Shown here: positions 24,360 to 35,156 of the stretch, one piece after another
Numbering within the stretch: the first letter of the stretch is position 1
How the letters are laid out: each line of letters begins with the position of its first letter
DNA from: an uncultured Lacticaseibacillus sp.
GTDB lineage: Bacteria > Bacillota > Bacilli > Lactobacillales > Lactobacillaceae
Reading direction: 5' to 3'
NCBI GenBank assembly: GCA_934370925.1
Contig: CAKRNG010000007.1
Span: forward strand, 22,793 to 86,792
Length of the DNA stretch: 64,000 nt
Position numbers and translations under genes: made by a program
The notes under the pieces: model-generated
Databases searched by the model: none
Seen by the model: only the letters and a program-made list of their open reading frames with translations
What the model was told of the DNA's origin: nothing

Positions 24360-24827
24360 ATGATGAAAACATACACGTTAATTAGCTTGATGACGCCACT
24401 GGGAGTTGTGGCCATTAATCGACGGAAGCCACCCTTTGTGGGCATGTGGAACCTTATTGGCGGAAAAGTCGAGCCGAACGAAACAATCTTGGCTGGTGCT
24501 GTTCGTGAAACGCATGAAGAAACGGGCGTTTTGCTGGCGGCGGAACGGTTTACGGCGCTGGGCGTCCTCGATTGGGTTGTGGACGGTGAGCTGATCGGCT
24601 TGATTTACTTATTCACTGCCAGCATTGGGGATGAACTTGCATTGCCCCGAATGACGCGGGAAGGGTTACTCGCCGCCTTGGATCCAGATTGGTTGAGCTT
24701 ACCAACGAACTTAGGTGCTGTTCCAGACGTGAAAGAAGTTCTGCCCCGGATGATGTCGGGACAGACCGACTTGGCGTTAGTGGCGCGGTATGCGGGGGAC
24801 GACTTACTAGCGGTGGAGGTGAAATAG
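24360..24827 (+). CDS. Nudix hydrolase
   Basis: 155 residues from ATG 24360 (GGGGAAAGG upstream). A complete Nudix box G-x5-E-x7-R-E-x2-E-E-x-G is visible in GKVEPNETILAGAVRETHEETG. Nudix enzymes cleave nucleoside diphosphate derivatives; the substrate is unknown, with MutT-like or ADP-ribose-type possible. The DUF72 gene begins four bases after its stop. Confidence 0.9.
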   Translation: MMKTYTLISLMTPLGVVAINRRKPPFVGMWNLIGGKVEPNETILAGAVRETHEETGVLLAAERFTALGVLDWVVDGELIGLIYLFTASIGDELALPRMTREGLLAALDPDWLSLPTNLGAVPDVKEVLPRMMSGQTDLALVARYAGDDLLAVEVK

Positions 24828-24830
24828 TAG

Positions 24831-25637
24831 ATGATTACAATCGGGTTAGCGGGGTTCACGGATCATCCAGAACTTCTTGGACGTGGTGAGGGTCTTGCTG
24901 AGTATGCACAGACATTTCCTGTTATTGAAATCGACAGCACGGCTTACGGTATTCGGAAGCAGGCTGTGATTCAGAACTGGGTAAATCAGGTGCCGCCGAC
25001 CTTCAAGTTCATCATTAAGGCCTCGCGCCTCATGACACGGCATCAGCAGGCGAATCGCGCGACACTGATTCAGGAGTTTGCGCTGTTTGAGGACGGGCTT
25101 GAACCCATGATTGATCGGGGACAGCTCGCGACCGTTTTGTTTCAATTTCCCCCTTATTTCGCCGCGAACGCTGCGAATGCACGTTATTTAGCACGATTGC
25201 GACAATGGCTACCAGAAATTCCAATCGCGGTTGAATTGCGTCATGGCAGCTGGTTTGCACCCGAAATGCGCCAAGCAACGTTGGATTTGTTACGGGACGC
25301 AAAGCTGCAGAACGTGGCGGTGGATGAACCGCAGACACCGAATAACTCGGTGCCGTTCGTGCCAGAATTAACCGCGGGCGACACGTTGTTTGTTCGCTTG
25401 CACGGACGCAATCAGGCGGGCTGGCTCAGCGGTGAACACAAGGAACGAACCAACTATACGTATACGGTGGAAGAGTTGCAGACCATCGTGGCGGCAACTG
25501 AGGGGAAAGCCCCCAACACCTTATTCATCTTCAATAACAATGGCGATCACGCGGCATTCCAAAATGCATGTGACCTGCAACTGTTATTGGGCGTGACGTT
25601 TACGGGGTTGGCACCAAAGCAGTTAGATTTATTTTGA
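24831..25637 (+). CDS. DUF72 family protein (YecE/YunF-like)
   Basis: 268 residues from ATG 24831. Its ribosome site GGAGGTG lies within the end of the Nudix gene. A TIM-barrel-type DUF72 protein: IGLAGFTDH at the N-terminus, FPVIEIDSTAYGIR, FKFIIKASRLMTRH, VLFQFPPYF, IAVELRHGSWF and FVRLHGRN are the family's successive conserved strands. Function unknown; the fold suggests a phosphate or nucleic-acid-related enzyme. Confidence 0.93.
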   Translation: MITIGLAGFTDHPELLGRGEGLAEYAQTFPVIEIDSTAYGIRKQAVIQNWVNQVPPTFKFIIKASRLMTRHQQANRATLIQEFALFEDGLEPMIDRGQLATVLFQFPPYFAANAANARYLARLRQWLPEIPIAVELRHGSWFAPEMRQATLDLLRDAKLQNVAVDEPQTPNNSVPFVPELTAGDTLFVRLHGRNQAGWLSGEHKERTNYTYTVEELQTIVAATEGKAPNTLFIFNNNGDHAAFQNACDLQLLLGVTFTGLAPKQLDLF

Positions 25638-25642
25638 CCTTA

Positions 25643-25695
25643 CAAAAACACCCCCGACTAAAATCTGCAAGGATTTTGGCTGGGGGTGTTTTTGT
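25643..25695. terminator. bidirectional terminator
   Basis: ACAAAAACACCCCC pairs with GGGGGTGTTTTTGT around an AAAATCTGCAAGGATTTT core. It serves the convergent DUF72 and ThrE-like genes. Confidence 0.9.
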
Positions 25696-25704
25696 AAAGT
25701 CAAT

Positions 25705-27063
25705 TTATCCCGAATGCCGCCAATCCGGATCCGTTAAGATACGCGCGGTTGCCAGTCCGAGTGGGAGTGCAACCACGATGAGTGCGGCTTTGATTAACCA
25801 GGAACCGCCAACATTGAAGTTGTTCAGACCGAGATTATAAACGGCACGGTACATATACAGTCCGGGCACCATGATGACGATGGAAGGTACCGTGAGTGAA
25901 ATCCGCGGGAAGGCCAATTTTTTGCTGCACCAGTACGCGCTGAGTCCCGCAACGAGTGCGCCTAAGAAGGCAGCCGCCGCGGCGGGTACACTGGCTAAGT
26001 CGACGAGCTCGAGGCGCAGCGTGTTCCCGATTGCCCCCACGATGCCGGCTGCCCCCGCCATTTTGTAAGGACTATTGAACATGAGCGAGAAACCGAAAAC
26101 GCCGACAAAACTAGCGATAAGGCGAAGGAGAAGCGTGACGGTTGGATCTAAACCGAGGGGAAGGAAATCTTGTGGCTTGAAATCAACCAGCATCGCAACG
26201 AGCCACCCTGTCAGCGTGGCGATGGTAATTACGGTGATGGCGAACGTGGCGCGCTCCAGCCCGGAACGCATGTCGGACTTCACGATGTCGAGCCCACTTG
26301 TGATGAACGGAAAGCCAGGAATGACGAACAACATGGCGCCAATATAACCCGCTTCATGAACGTCCGCAACGCCGGTGAACAGCTCAAGAATATGAAAAAG
26401 CAACGAATAACCGATGCAGGAGAGGGCAACACTGACAGCGGTCGCAGCCATCATCGTGATTTTGTGTGCCCCCATGAGTCGCCGTGAGAATTGACCAACG
26501 CCCGCACCGAAGAAAGCACAAAGCATCTCGACAGGACCACCACCAAGGAGGAAAACGAAGGCACCACACGCAAACGCAGACGCTAATCCAGAAATAAGGG
26601 GAGAGTAATTTCCGGGTTTCTTCTCAATGACGTCAAGTTGGTCGTGAATTTGGTGGGGTGTTTGGGTAAGATTCGTCGCTGCAAACTGGCGCACGAAGCG
26701 GACGATATCCGTGAGCTTATCGGTATTCACGCCACTGCCAGGAAGCGACAGGGTTTGTGAGTAATGGTGCCCCCGTTCGAAGCAGGAGTACTCGATGGTG
26801 GTTAGACCGACATCTGCCGCGCAAGTCATGTTCAGGGGACGGGCAATCTGGTTCATTGCCTCGCGTACCCGCCAGGCCCCCGTGCCACAACTCAGCATGA
26901 TGAGGCCGACGCGTCCCACAAGCGTTGCCCGCTCACGTAAGCTGCTTTCAGTAATCGGCTTGTCGCCGCTTTGAACGAAATTATGCCAGTGAATGGTCAT
27001 GTGATGTTTTGAAGATGGGGTGAGATGAATGTGATTTTCTGTACGCTGTGGCTTGCCGTCCAT
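25705..27063 (-). CDS. ThrE-like threonine/serine exporter
   Basis: 452 residues from ATG 27063 with AGGAGG upstream. The N-terminal hydrophilic domain (about residues 45-175) has the ThrE signature GLIMLSCGTGAWRVREAMNQIA; then about ten membrane helices in two halves. Fused ThrE proteins (the DUF1212 and DUF3815 parts in one chain) export threonine and serine by proton exchange. The His-rich N-terminal extension of about 30 residues is unlike most family members. Confidence 0.88.
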   Translation of the reverse strand: MDGKPQRTENHIHLTPSSKHHMTIHWHNFVQSGDKPITESSLRERATLVGRVGLIMLSCGTGAWRVREAMNQIARPLNMTCAADVGLTTIEYSCFERGHHYSQTLSLPGSGVNTDKLTDIVRFVRQFAATNLTQTPHQIHDQLDVIEKKPGNYSPLISGLASAFACGAFVFLLGGGPVEMLCAFFGAGVGQFSRRLMGAHKITMMAATAVSVALSCIGYSLLFHILELFTGVADVHEAGYIGAMLFVIPGFPFITSGLDIVKSDMRSGLERATFAITVITIATLTGWLVAMLVDFKPQDFLPLGLDPTVTLLLRLIASFVGVFGFSLMFNSPYKMAGAAGIVGAIGNTLRLELVDLASVPAAAAAFLGALVAGLSAYWCSKKLAFPRISLTVPSIVIMVPGLYMYRAVYNLGLNNFNVGGSWLIKAALIVVALPLGLATARILTDPDWRHSG

Positions 27064-27169
27064 GGGGGCCTCCTGTGTGGTTTGGAAAGTGGGTGTTGCT
27101 GTATGTAAAAAGGGTATTGCGTCCTCTTAATAAGTTACCACTATCTTGACGTTTCTGAAACTTGGGGTT

Positions 27170-27425
27170 GGTGGGGCGGTTGCGGGGGAAAGTTCGGCTC
27201 CGGTTTTGGGGTGTCTCCAAGTGATGAGGCACGGGGCGGCAGTTGCGGGGGGAAAGTTCGGCTCCGGTTTTGGGGTGTCTCCAAGTGATGAGGCACGGGG
27301 CGGCAGTTGCGGGGGGGAAGTTCGGCTCCGGTTTTGGGGTGTCTCCAAGTGATGAGGCACGGGGCGGCAGTTGCGGGGGAAAGTTCGGCTCCGGTTTTGG
27401 GGTGTCTCCAGTGGTGGGGCACGGC
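27170..27425. repeat. four tandem 63-64-bp G-rich units
   Basis: Four head-to-tail units begin GTTGCGGG at about 27179, 27242, 27306 and 27370, each containing TTCGGCTCCGGTTTTGGGG and TGTCTCCA. The G-run after GTTGC varies (5, 6, 7, 5). There are no spacers, so it is not CRISPR. One inverted unit lies at 49495-49556. The proline-rich frames this opens on the minus strand are not credible genes. Confidence 0.9.
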
Positions 27426-27520
27426 TCCATAACTTCAGCCAAAGCCCGGCTGAAGTTATTCCACCTCGCTTTGAGCCTGTCTGACAAAACCCGTCAACCA
27501 GTCTCAAAGTCGGCCCGTTT
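27426..27520. repeat. D-like hairpin remnants
   Basis: ATAACTTCAGCC paired with GGCTGAAGTTAT and followed by TCCACC, then CTTTGAG-c-CTG paired with CAG-t-CTCAAAG. These match the layout of D-element hairpins, with other stem bases. Confidence 0.6.
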
Positions 27521-27537
27521 CTAGGCGCATTTGCGGA

Positions 27538-27676
27538 TGAACGTTACACCCTAGTCGAGCTGCGTGCCCTAGAAGCCTGCGCTTAACCCAGAAGCGATTG
27601 CGGCGGAAAAGCACCGCCTCCATCGCTTCTACGTTAATGCTCAGCTTCTAACCAGGGCACTCCGCTCTGTGTTTAC
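27538..27676 (-). repeat. B-type long hairpin with tail (reverse)
   Basis: GAACGTTACACCCTAGTCGAGC tail followed by the B hairpin with stems GTGCCCTAGAAGC, GCTTAAC, AGAAGCGAT and GGCGG. Here the AGAAGCGAT/ATCGCTTCT stem replaces AGAATTGAT/ATCAATTCT of the copy at 50.9 kb. From 27677 to the padR promoter no gene is visible. Confidence 0.75.
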
Positions 27677-27860
27677 TCCGCACCTCAAAACCTCCGCCGA
27701 CATTTTCCTGCAACAGCTTGTCGTGCAGTGCCGTGGTTCTGTTAATTGATGCAAAAAAACTGTTGTATGTGTCTGCATGGTTTAAGTCGATTAATTTCCT
27801 ATGCGACCGATCTTTTTGCGCGATGAACATGGTTGCGTTAACCAACTGAAAAAACATCCG

Positions 27861-27914
27861 TTGACAATGTGTCGTTTCGACGTATAATGTAACGGGTCGT
27901 AACGACAGGTAGTC
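27861..27914 (+). promoter_or_regulatory. consensus promoter of padR with candidate operators
   Basis: TTGACA (27861-27866), 16-bp spacer, TATAAT (27883-27888). The spacer holds GTCGTTTCGAC, and a second dyad GTCGTAACGAC follows the -10 (27897-27907). Two related GTCG...CGAC dyads overlapping the promoter are a plausible autoregulatory PadR site. Confidence 0.65.
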
Positions 27915-27936
27915 ATGATTGGACGGAGGTATGCGA

Positions 27937-28479
27937 ATGTATGAGCTATTAATTCTGGGTGCCCTGATGATTCATCCGCGGACGGGGTATAAATTGCGGA
28001 AAATTCTTGGGGGCAGCCTGGATCCGCGGCGGGAAATTTCGAATGGCGTGATGTATCCGTTGTTGCATAAGTTAGCAACGGCTGGGTTTATTACGTTGCG
28101 TGATGTCGAAGATGATACGGCACGTGGGTCAAAGCTAGCGGAAATTACAGAAAAAGGCGAGGCGCGATTCAATGAGCTGATGCACGAGCCGATTGCGGTT
28201 GATGCGAAACGTGAATCCATGTTTCGGTTTAAATTTCGCGGTTTGGGTCGTGAATCGACCGCATATCAGCGGGACGTGCTGACGGCGTATCAGACGGTGG
28301 TTCAAGAAGATCTCACGGTTTACCGAAATGTGAGGATGCATCTTGAAAGTATTGGGGATCGTCCCGAACGGAAACTGGATTTAGGTTGGACATTACGTAC
28401 AATTGATTTGCAAATTCGTGTGGCGGAAACCAAGCTGGCGTGGGCTGCGGAACAATTGGCGCAAATTGAGGATAAGTAA
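27937..28479 (+). CDS. PadR-family transcriptional regulator
   Basis: 180 residues from ATG 27937; GGAGG lies at the correct distance only for this ATG (alternatives: TTG 27919, ATG 27931). N-terminal winged helix: LLILGALMIHPRTGYKLRKIL, then ISNGVMYPLLHKLATAGFI; the C-terminal half is helical (Vir_Act_alpha_C-like), ending in a coiled-coil-like helix. PadR proteins repress efflux or phenolic-acid genes until a ligand binds. The downstream DHA2 pump (140 bp on) is the likely target. Confidence 0.88.
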   Translation: MYELLILGALMIHPRTGYKLRKILGGSLDPRREISNGVMYPLLHKLATAGFITLRDVEDDTARGSKLAEITEKGEARFNELMHEPIAVDAKRESMFRFKFRGLGRESTAYQRDVLTAYQTVVQEDLTVYRNVRMHLESIGDRPERKLDLGWTLRTIDLQIRVAETKLAWAAEQLAQIEDK

Positions 28480-28496
28480 CGCGACGGCATAAATGT

Positions 28497-28575
28497 GTTG
28501 TGGGTGCACCCTGATTCCAAGGCGCACGAACGCTACATTTTGACTGAGGCACTTTGCGCTATGATTTGTCGTGAA
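28497..28575. repeat. decayed AB-element tail
   Basis: GTTGTGGGTGCACC...AGGCGCACGAACGCTACATTTTGACT aligns loosely with the tail of reverse AB elements (compare GGGTGCGCCATAAGTCCAAAG). It lies between padR and the pump gene. Confidence 0.5.
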
Positions 28576-28618
28576 TCGTCCGTGCTAATTAGATAGACGA
28601 AAGAAAGAGGATTTAGCT

Positions 28619-30175
28619 TTGCAGAAGAATTATCGGCAGTGGATTGCGTTGGCCGCAATGTCACTGGGAACATTTATGGGATTACTCGACGTGACGGTTG
28701 TGAACGTGGCACTGCCCACGATGGCCACGCACTTCAATGAAACATTCACGAATTTGCAGTGGGTGCTTAATATCTACACCCTAGTTTTGGCGGTTAGTTT
28801 GCTGATTCTGTCCAAGATGGGGGATATGTACGGGCGGAAGAAAATCTTCCTGGCCTCAATCGTTGTGTTTATTGTGGCATCCGCAATTAACGGGATGGCG
28901 CCGAACTTGATGGTGCTGAACATTGGTCGTGCAATTCAGGCCATTGGGGGCGCGGGGATGAACTCGCTGGCGATGGCGCTCGTTGCGTCTAACTTTAGTG
29001 GTAAGCAGCGTGGCTTGGCACTGGGAATCCTGGGGTCCGTTATCGGGATTTCGACCGCATCCGGTCCGCTCATCGGGGGTTACCTGGTGGGACAGTTCGG
29101 GTGGTCATCCATTTTCTACGTGAACGTGCCATTTGGGATATTGACGGTTTTGCTCACGATTTTCTACGTTAAGGAAACCCCGAGCTATGGGGCGAAAGAC
29201 CGCATTGATTTTGTCGGCATGTTTTTGTCTGCCGCAACGCTGTTCAGCTTGATTTACGGGCTGATTCAGAAGGAAGGGCATGCGCACTGGGCGTGGACAA
29301 ACCTGAACGTTGCGGGATGGCTTGTTGCAGCAGTGATTTTGTTAGTGGCATTCGTGTTTGCGGAAAGTCGCATCAAGGCGCCAATGGTGGATATGGCGAT
29401 GTTCAAGAGCCGCCACTTTATCGGGACCATCATCGTGGCGTTCGCGCTTGGGTTGGGGATCTACTCCTTCAATGCGTTCATGACGGTGTTGATGCAGAAC
29501 TACATCGGTTATTCGGCCCTTGGAACGGGGGTACGACAGCTGGTGATGAGTATGTGGTCCCTGATTTTGGGTCCTGTGACCGGGATTCTGGGCGCACGTT
29601 ATAGTAAGAAGAAAATGATCGGGTTTAGTCTGTTCATCGGGGGCATCGGGTTCCTGCTCTTCATGAACGCAATGACGGTTAAGGTCAGCTTCGTGGATAT
29701 GTGGCCAGCGATGGTGCTGATGGGGATTACGAACGGGATGGTCAACCCACTGCTGAATACGGCCGGGATGGAAGGTGTGGCCCCACGAGAAATGGGGATG
29801 GCGTCTGGCCTTATCAACGTGTTCCGTCAAATCGGGACAACTGTTGGGGTTGTTGGGTTAGGGCTCATTCAAGATAACAGGTACGAAACATACTTGGGCA
29901 CACACTTGAGCAAAATCGTGGCAATGCCAGCAGCGATTCAGACGGCGTTGCACAAAGCCTTGATTGAAGCGGGACCTTTCTCTGGGCACGGCATTGCCTT
30001 TTCCGCGCGCCTTGCGAAGATGCCATTCGCGCACGCGTTCCAGCAAGTGGTTGTTTCTGCGTACACCTCATCCATGCGCGCCATCACGGTGACGTCTGCG
30101 ATTGTCCTGTTCGTTGCCGGTGCGTTGGCACTCTTGCTCATGCGCGATCCGAAAGCGAGCGTTGACCAGAACTAA
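28619..30175 (+). CDS. DHA2 (EmrB/QacA-type) MFS multidrug efflux pump
   Basis: 518 residues from TTG 28619 (AAAGAGG upstream). Fourteen predicted membrane segments. Motif LDVTVVNVALPTM in helix 1 and GDMYGRKK in loop 2-3 are DHA2 signatures; GPLIGGYLVGQFGW is the antiporter motif C region. It pumps drugs or organic cations in exchange for protons. It follows padR and is probably controlled by it. Confidence 0.93.
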   Translation: MQKNYRQWIALAAMSLGTFMGLLDVTVVNVALPTMATHFNETFTNLQWVLNIYTLVLAVSLLILSKMGDMYGRKKIFLASIVVFIVASAINGMAPNLMVLNIGRAIQAIGGAGMNSLAMALVASNFSGKQRGLALGILGSVIGISTASGPLIGGYLVGQFGWSSIFYVNVPFGILTVLLTIFYVKETPSYGAKDRIDFVGMFLSAATLFSLIYGLIQKEGHAHWAWTNLNVAGWLVAAVILLVAFVFAESRIKAPMVDMAMFKSRHFIGTIIVAFALGLGIYSFNAFMTVLMQNYIGYSALGTGVRQLVMSMWSLILGPVTGILGARYSKKKMIGFSLFIGGIGFLLFMNAMTVKVSFVDMWPAMVLMGITNGMVNPLLNTAGMEGVAPREMGMASGLINVFRQIGTTVGVVGLGLIQDNRYETYLGTHLSKIVAMPAAIQTALHKALIEAGPFSGHGIAFSARLAKMPFAHAFQQVVVSAYTSSMRAITVTSAIVLFVAGALALLLMRDPKASVDQN

Positions 30176-30211
30176 CCTGTGATTGCGAGGGAACAACGAC
30201 GCCCGAACTTG

Positions 30212-30220
30212 TGCTATACT
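30212..30220 (+). promoter_or_regulatory. extended -10 promoter of metG
   Basis: TGCTATACT, with no clear -35. The 70-nt leader ends in a small hairpin GCCTCC/GGAGGC whose right arm contains the ribosome site GGAGG of metG, so initiation could be modulated. No T-box motif is seen. Confidence 0.45.
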
Positions 30221-30273
30221 TTTAGATATCTGTGGGGCTGTGTCGTCAGTATTTGGCGCGGCCTCCGACTTAG

Positions 30274-32316
<2,043 letters not shown>

Positions 32317-32351
32317 ACCAAAAGCGGTCGCGCTAGAAAAGATTTCAGAAT

Positions 32352-32411
32352 ATAAAGCGGTCCCGGTGGATTTCCTGATTTTAGGGTTTCTGTCGGGACT
32401 GACTTGTATTG
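32352..32411 (+). terminator. hairpin between metG and tatD
   Basis: AAGCGGTCCCGGTGGATTTCC pairs imperfectly with GGGTTTCTGTCGGGACTGACTT. There is no long T-run, so it may be leaky. Conserved-loop hairpin family. Confidence 0.55.
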
Positions 32412-32470
32412 CGCAGGTAATCTGTTGGGACATGCCGTTTATTCAAGCGGTTCGCTAGAAAGGACAACAC

Positions 32471-33253
32471 ATGCAAGTTTTTGATTCGCACACGCATTTG
32501 AATGACACCCCGTACGCGGGCCAGGAAGCTGATTACGTCAAACAAGCAGCTGAGCTTGGGGTTGCTAAGATGGCCATCGTGGGGTCTGACACGACGCTTA
32601 ATGCGGGTGCCATGCGTTTGGCACACGAATTTGATGCACTATATGCCATTGTGGGGTGGCATCCTGAGTCTGCCAAAGACTACACGGCGGAAACGGAAAA
32701 AGTCTTGGTTGATCAACTTGCCGATCCGAAAGCAGTCGCAATTGGAGAGATTGGGCTGGATTATCACTGGGACACATCGCCACGTGATGTGCAGCGCCAG
32801 GTTTTTGCCCGGCAGCTGGAATTGGCGGCGGAACTGAACATGCCTGTGTCGATTCATTCTCGTGATGCCTTCGCAGATACGTATGATATTTTGCGGGCTA
32901 GCAAAATTCGGGATTTCGGCGGGATTATGCACAGCTTTACTGGGGATGCGGAGTGGGCGCGCAAGTTCCTGGACTTGGGGATGTACATCTCTTATTCAGG
33001 AATTGTGAGCTTCAAAAATGCCCCCGAAGAGCATGAATCGGTCAAAGTCATCCCGAGTGACCGCCTACTGGTTGAAACGGATGCCCCTTATTTGACGCCA
33101 GAACCCTATCGCGGACGGCCCAACCAACCGGGCTATACGCGTTACGTGGTGGATGCGGTGGCGAAGTTCCGGGATGAAACCCCAGCGAACATCGCGGCCG
33201 TGACGTGGGCGAATGCACACCGTGTTTTTGGACTGACGGACGCGGGGAAGTAG
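32471..33253 (+). CDS. tatD: TatD-family metal-dependent DNase
   Basis: 260 residues from ATG 32471. Metal ligands in FDSHTHLND (H-x-H), the E of IGEIGLDYHWD, MPVSIHSRDAF, GGIMHSFTGD and LVETDAPYL match TatD. A TIM-barrel 3'-5' exonuclease implicated in DNA repair and degradation. Two bases separate it from rnmV, as is usual in Firmicutes. Confidence 0.96.
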   Translation: MQVFDSHTHLNDTPYAGQEADYVKQAAELGVAKMAIVGSDTTLNAGAMRLAHEFDALYAIVGWHPESAKDYTAETEKVLVDQLADPKAVAIGEIGLDYHWDTSPRDVQRQVFARQLELAAELNMPVSIHSRDAFADTYDILRASKIRDFGGIMHSFTGDAEWARKFLDLGMYISYSGIVSFKNAPEEHESVKVIPSDRLLVETDAPYLTPEPYRGRPNQPGYTRYVVDAVAKFRDETPANIAAVTWANAHRVFGLTDAGK

Positions 33254-33254
33254 C

Positions 33255-33827
33255 ATGACAACGTTCAAACAGATACTTGTTGTGGAAGGTCGCGATGACA
33301 CGAAACGCCTGCGTGCAGCGCTAGGGGACGTGGATACTATCGAAACGGGTGGTAGTGCCATTAATGACGCGACGCTTAAGAAAATTGCGCTCGCGCAGGC
33401 ACGTCGCGGTGTGATTGTGCTGACGGATCCCGACTTCCAGGGACAGCGGATTCGAAATATTATTCGCCAGGCCGTCCCGGATGCGCAACACGCCTTTCTG
33501 CCGCGGAAGCAGGCGGTCCCCGAACGTAGCGGTGGGTCGCTGGGCGTCGAGCATGCAGATGCAGTGGCACTCGAAAATGCGTTGAAACACGTGGTGACGC
33601 CAGAAGCAACCGCGCCGCAAGTGATAACGGCCGAAGACTTACGGGTAGCCGGCCTTATCGGTGGCCCAGATGCGAAGGGACGACGTGAACGGTTAGGGGA
33701 TGCCCTGGGGATTGGGTACGCAAACGGCAAGCAATTGTTGCGTCGGTTACGTGAGTTCCAGGTGACGACGGCTGATTTTGCAGCGGCCTTGAATATAATA
33801 GACAATGAGGATAAACATGACGAATAA
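33255..33827 (+). CDS. rnmV: ribonuclease M5
   Basis: 190 residues from ATG 33255. The N-terminal TOPRIM domain has VVEGRDDTKRLR with the catalytic Glu, and VLTDPDFQGQRIR for the D-x-D element; the C-terminal part binds RNA. It matures the 5S rRNA precursor. Overlaps the ksgA start by 11 bp, which couples two rRNA-processing genes. Confidence 0.96.
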   Translation: MTTFKQILVVEGRDDTKRLRAALGDVDTIETGGSAINDATLKKIALAQARRGVIVLTDPDFQGQRIRNIIRQAVPDAQHAFLPRKQAVPERSGGSLGVEHADAVALENALKHVVTPEATAPQVITAEDLRVAGLIGGPDAKGRRERLGDALGIGYANGKQLLRRLREFQVTTADFAAALNIIDNEDKHDE

Positions 33828-34707
33828 CTTACCACCAGTTGCTTCTCCAGCGCGCACACGGGCCATCATGGAGGAGTTTGGCTTTCACACGAAGAAACAC
33901 CTGGGTCAGAACTTCTTGACCAATACGGACGTTCTCAAGCGCATTGTCGCAGCCGGGGACGTGACGGATGCGGATGATGTGATTGAAATTGGCCCTGGGA
34001 TTGGGGCGCTAACCGAATATTTGGCTGCGAGTGCGCACCAGGTCTTGGCGCTTGAAATCGACACGGCCTTGTTGCCAGTGTTGGCCCAAACGATGGGTCC
34101 TTATCCGAATGTGGCGGTTGAAAATGAGGATGTATTGAAGGCGGATTTGCCGGCGCTGATTGCCAAGCACTTTGACGGGCAGCACAACATCAAGGTTGTG
34201 GCAAACTTGCCGTATTACATCACAACGCCAATTTTGATGCATTTGCTGAGCACGGACATCCAGATTGCGGGAATCACGGTGATGATGCAAAAGGAAGTTG
34301 CAAGCCGACTAACAGCAGAGCCACGGAGCAAGGATTATGGTAGTTTATCCATCGCGGTGCAGAACGTGGCTGATGTGGAAGTGGCATTCACGGTGAATCG
34401 GAATTCATTCGTCCCAGCACCAAATGTTGATTCCGCCATCGTCGTGCTCCACATGCGTGACGAACCATTGGCAGTGATTGATGACCAGCAGGCGTTCGAT
34501 AAGCTGGTGAAGGGGGCGTTTGCGGCCCGCCGGAAGACTATCTGGAATAACCTGGTACATCTGTACGGGAAGCAACCAGAAGCCAAAGAGGCGATTCAAC
34601 GTGCGCTCGAGGAGAGTGACGTGGATCCGCAAGCACGTGCGGAACAATTAAGCATTAAAAAGTTCGCAGAATTACAGCAAAATTTGGAAAAAAATGATTT
34701 AGCGTAA
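33817..34707 (+). CDS. rsmA: 16S rRNA dimethyladenosine transferase
   Basis: 296 residues from ATG 33817, preferred over ATG 33805 because GAGGAT then precedes it. S-adenosylmethionine motif VIEIGPGIGALTEYLA; catalytic motif NLPYYITTPI; KKHLGQNFL near the N-terminus. Dimethylates the two adenosines of the 3' helix of 16S rRNA late in 30S assembly (KsgA). Closes the cluster with a strong terminator. Confidence 0.97.
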   Translation: MTNNLPPVASPARTRAIMEEFGFHTKKHLGQNFLTNTDVLKRIVAAGDVTDADDVIEIGPGIGALTEYLAASAHQVLALEIDTALLPVLAQTMGPYPNVAVENEDVLKADLPALIAKHFDGQHNIKVVANLPYYITTPILMHLLSTDIQIAGITVMMQKEVASRLTAEPRSKDYGSLSIAVQNVADVEVAFTVNRNSFVPAPNVDSAIVVLHMRDEPLAVIDDQQAFDKLVKGAFAARRKTIWNNLVHLYGKQPEAKEAIQRALEESDVDPQARAEQLSIKKFAELQQNLEKNDLA

Positions 34708-34712
34708 TCACT

Positions 34713-34759
34713 AAAAATGCGCCTGAATGCGAAAGATAGCGCATTCAGGTGCATTTTTG
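34713..34759 (+). terminator. intrinsic terminator after ksgA
   Basis: AAAAATGC-CCTGAATGCG pairs with CGCATTCAGG-GCATTTTT, followed by T-rich sequence. Confidence 0.9.
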
Positions 34760-34761
34760 TA

Positions 34762-34790
34762 TTGTCGATATTTAGCGTCCGTGGTATAAT
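34762..34790 (+). promoter_or_regulatory. promoter of veg
   Basis: TTGTCG (34762-34767), 17-bp spacer, TATAAT (34785-34790). Strong, as known for veg in Bacillus. Confidence 0.75.
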
Positions 34791-34842
34791 TGCAACTTTT
34801 ACCATAAAGTGTTACAATACTTGGTATAAAGGGGTGAAGTGG

Positions 34843-35094
34843 ATGCCAACTACATTAGCAAGTATCAAGCATAAACTCGATAGTAAGATCGGGGAAAACA
34901 TCATGGTTGTTGCCCAGGCAGGCCGTAAGAAAGTCACCCGACGTCGCGGCGTTCTTCGCGAGACGTTCCCAGCCATCTTTGTTGTCGATCTGAACCAGGA
35001 TGAAAATGCATTCGAGCGAGTTTCCTACAGTTACGCGGACCTACTGACTAAATCAATTGAAGTACAGTTTGATGACGAAGCTCAGGTTTCGTAA
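34843..35094 (+). CDS. veg: Veg protein
   Basis: 83 residues from ATG 34843, with AAAGGGGTG upstream. The pattern MPTTLASIKHKLD...G-x-x-x-x-x-x-AGRKK-x-x-x-RRGVL-x-x-T-P-x-F-V-x-L matches Veg (DUF1021), a small protein linked in B. subtilis to biofilm matrix gene expression and spore germination. It sits between ksgA and ispE as in other Firmicutes. Ends at its own terminator. Confidence 0.95.
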   Translation: MPTTLASIKHKLDSKIGENIMVVAQAGRKKVTRRRGVLRETFPAIFVVDLNQDENAFERVSYSYADLLTKSIEVQFDDEAQVS

Positions 35095-35098
35095 TTAG

Positions 35099-35128
35099 AA
35101 CACGTTGCCCCCCGGTGACGTGTTTTTT
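35099..35128 (+). terminator. intrinsic terminator after veg
   Basis: AACACGT and ACGTGTT pair around a C-rich loop, followed by TTTTAG. Confidence 0.8.
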
Positions 35129-35156
35129 AGTACCCTCGCTTGGTGTGGTTCGGGGC

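Noticed and set aside
27170..27425. CRISPR array
   Set aside because: Units are contiguous with no spacers, and no cas-like gene is present.
27127..27507. Minus-strand proline-rich frames of 93-168 codons over the tandem repeats
   Set aside because: They exist only because the 63-64-bp units lack stops in those frames; there is no ribosome site, and the reading is the repeat itself.
27648..27857. Minus-strand 69-codon frame before padR as a possible small gene
   Set aside because: Runs into a B repeat, has no family likeness and no good ribosome site.
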